A stretch of DNA of 5,656 nt from Methanomicrobiales archaeon (GTDB lineage: Archaea > Halobacteriota > Methanomicrobia > Methanomicrobiales > Methanoculleaceae). Below the pieces are notes generated by a model that was not told the origin of the DNA, did not search any database, and was given only the letters and a program-made list of their open reading frames with translations. Position 1 is the stretch's first letter. The number at the start of each line of letters is the position of its first letter. Shown one piece after another: positions 5,318 through 5,656 of the stretch. Location of the stretch: NCBI GenBank assembly GCA_019136335.1, contig JAGVUK010000229.1, positions 1 through 5,656 on the forward strand. Direction: 5' to 3'. The position numbers were made by a program, and so were the translations under genes.

Positions 5318-5656
5318 AGAGTATCTGCGCAGTGAAAGGCGTCAGTGCCTGGGGAATCAAGGAAGGAAAATTCGGGCTTGCCCTGATCCGGGCAAGCGGG
5401 ACGGCAGCGGGGGTCTTCACCTCGAACAAGGTGCGGGCGGCCCCGGTCGAGGTGATGATGGACCGTATGCGCAGGGGAACGCTCGACGCCGTCGTCGTGA
5501 ACAGCGGGTGCGCGAACGCCTACACCGGCGAACGGGGATACCGCGACGCACTTGAGATGTGCTCTATCGCGGCCGCTCCGCTCGGGCTTGACCCCGCCGC
5601 GGTCGGCGTCGCGAGCACCGGGGTGATCGGGCGCTACCTCGACCTTCCCCTCATCC
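5314..5656 (+). CDS. argJ: Glutamate N-acetyltransferase / ornithine acetyltransferase, 3' end outside window
   Basis: The first 114 residues are present and the window ends inside the next codon. GVFTSNKVRAAPV (33-45), AVVVNSGCANAYTG (59-72) and VASTGVIG (99-106) are conserved ArgJ segments. ArgJ transfers acetyl from N-acetylornithine to glutamate, recycling the acetyl group; some forms also use acetyl-CoA. The enzyme matures by self-cleavage before a threonine further downstream, which is not in the window, so mono- or bifunctional type cannot be judged. The ATG overlaps the stop of the CBS gene (ATGA), and GGAGG at 5302-5306 lies 7 nt upstream. Together with argC this gives the linear-to-cyclic acetyl pathway core; argB and argD are likely further downstream but are not seen. 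Confidence 0.95.
   Translation, partial: MKSICAVKGVSAWGIKEGKFGLALIRASGTAAGVFTSNKVRAAPVEVMMDRMRRGTLDAVVVNSGCANAYTGERGYRDALEMCSIAAAPLGLDPAAVGVASTGVIGRYLDLPLI

Overview
The window looks like part of the chromosome of a GC-rich methanogenic euryarchaeon, probably Methanomicrobiales and most like Methanoculleus. That placement is inferred from gene content, codon style, TATA-type promoters, GGAGG/GGTG ribosome sites and an archaeal argC-argJ cluster. It was not confirmed by any search.

Left half, minus strand. Positions 1-1311 encode an exported M28-family zinc peptidase whose 3' end lies outside the window. Positions 1518-2611 hold a tightly coupled gene pair: a winged-helix/minimal-nucleotidyltransferase protein followed by a HEPN-domain protein, overlapping by ATGA. 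This resembles the HEPN-MNT type of toxin-antitoxin or defence module. Upstream of the pair, at 2604-2802, lies a second copy of the peptidase gene's core promoter and signal-peptide coding sequence. It leads into a 46-codon ORF that stops 8 nt inside the nucleotidyltransferase gene. The pair is therefore bracketed by two same-orientation copies (1241-1378 and 2674-2802) and appears to use the duplicated promoter. A 36-bp imperfect palindrome, 15 of 18 pairs matching, is centred on the nucleotidyltransferase start codon. It is a strong candidate operator or RNA switch. This promoter / leader ORF / palindrome / wHTH-MNT / HEPN arrangement is the most unusual part of the window.

Right half, plus strand. 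A divergent promoter region (2745-2899) precedes an ADP-ribosylglycohydrolase gene (2900-3805). Then come argC (3832-4818), a GTG-started two-CBS-domain protein (4829-5317) and the start of argJ (5314 onward, cut by the window). argC, the CBS gene and argJ are spaced or overlapped as one operon for arginine (ornithine) biosynthesis. The CBS protein may be a nucleotide-sensing partner. The glycohydrolase and argC each have a CTTAAG element 31-33 nt before the ATG, consistent with short-leader or leaderless transcription.

No tRNA, rRNA, CRISPR array, transposase or integrase was seen.
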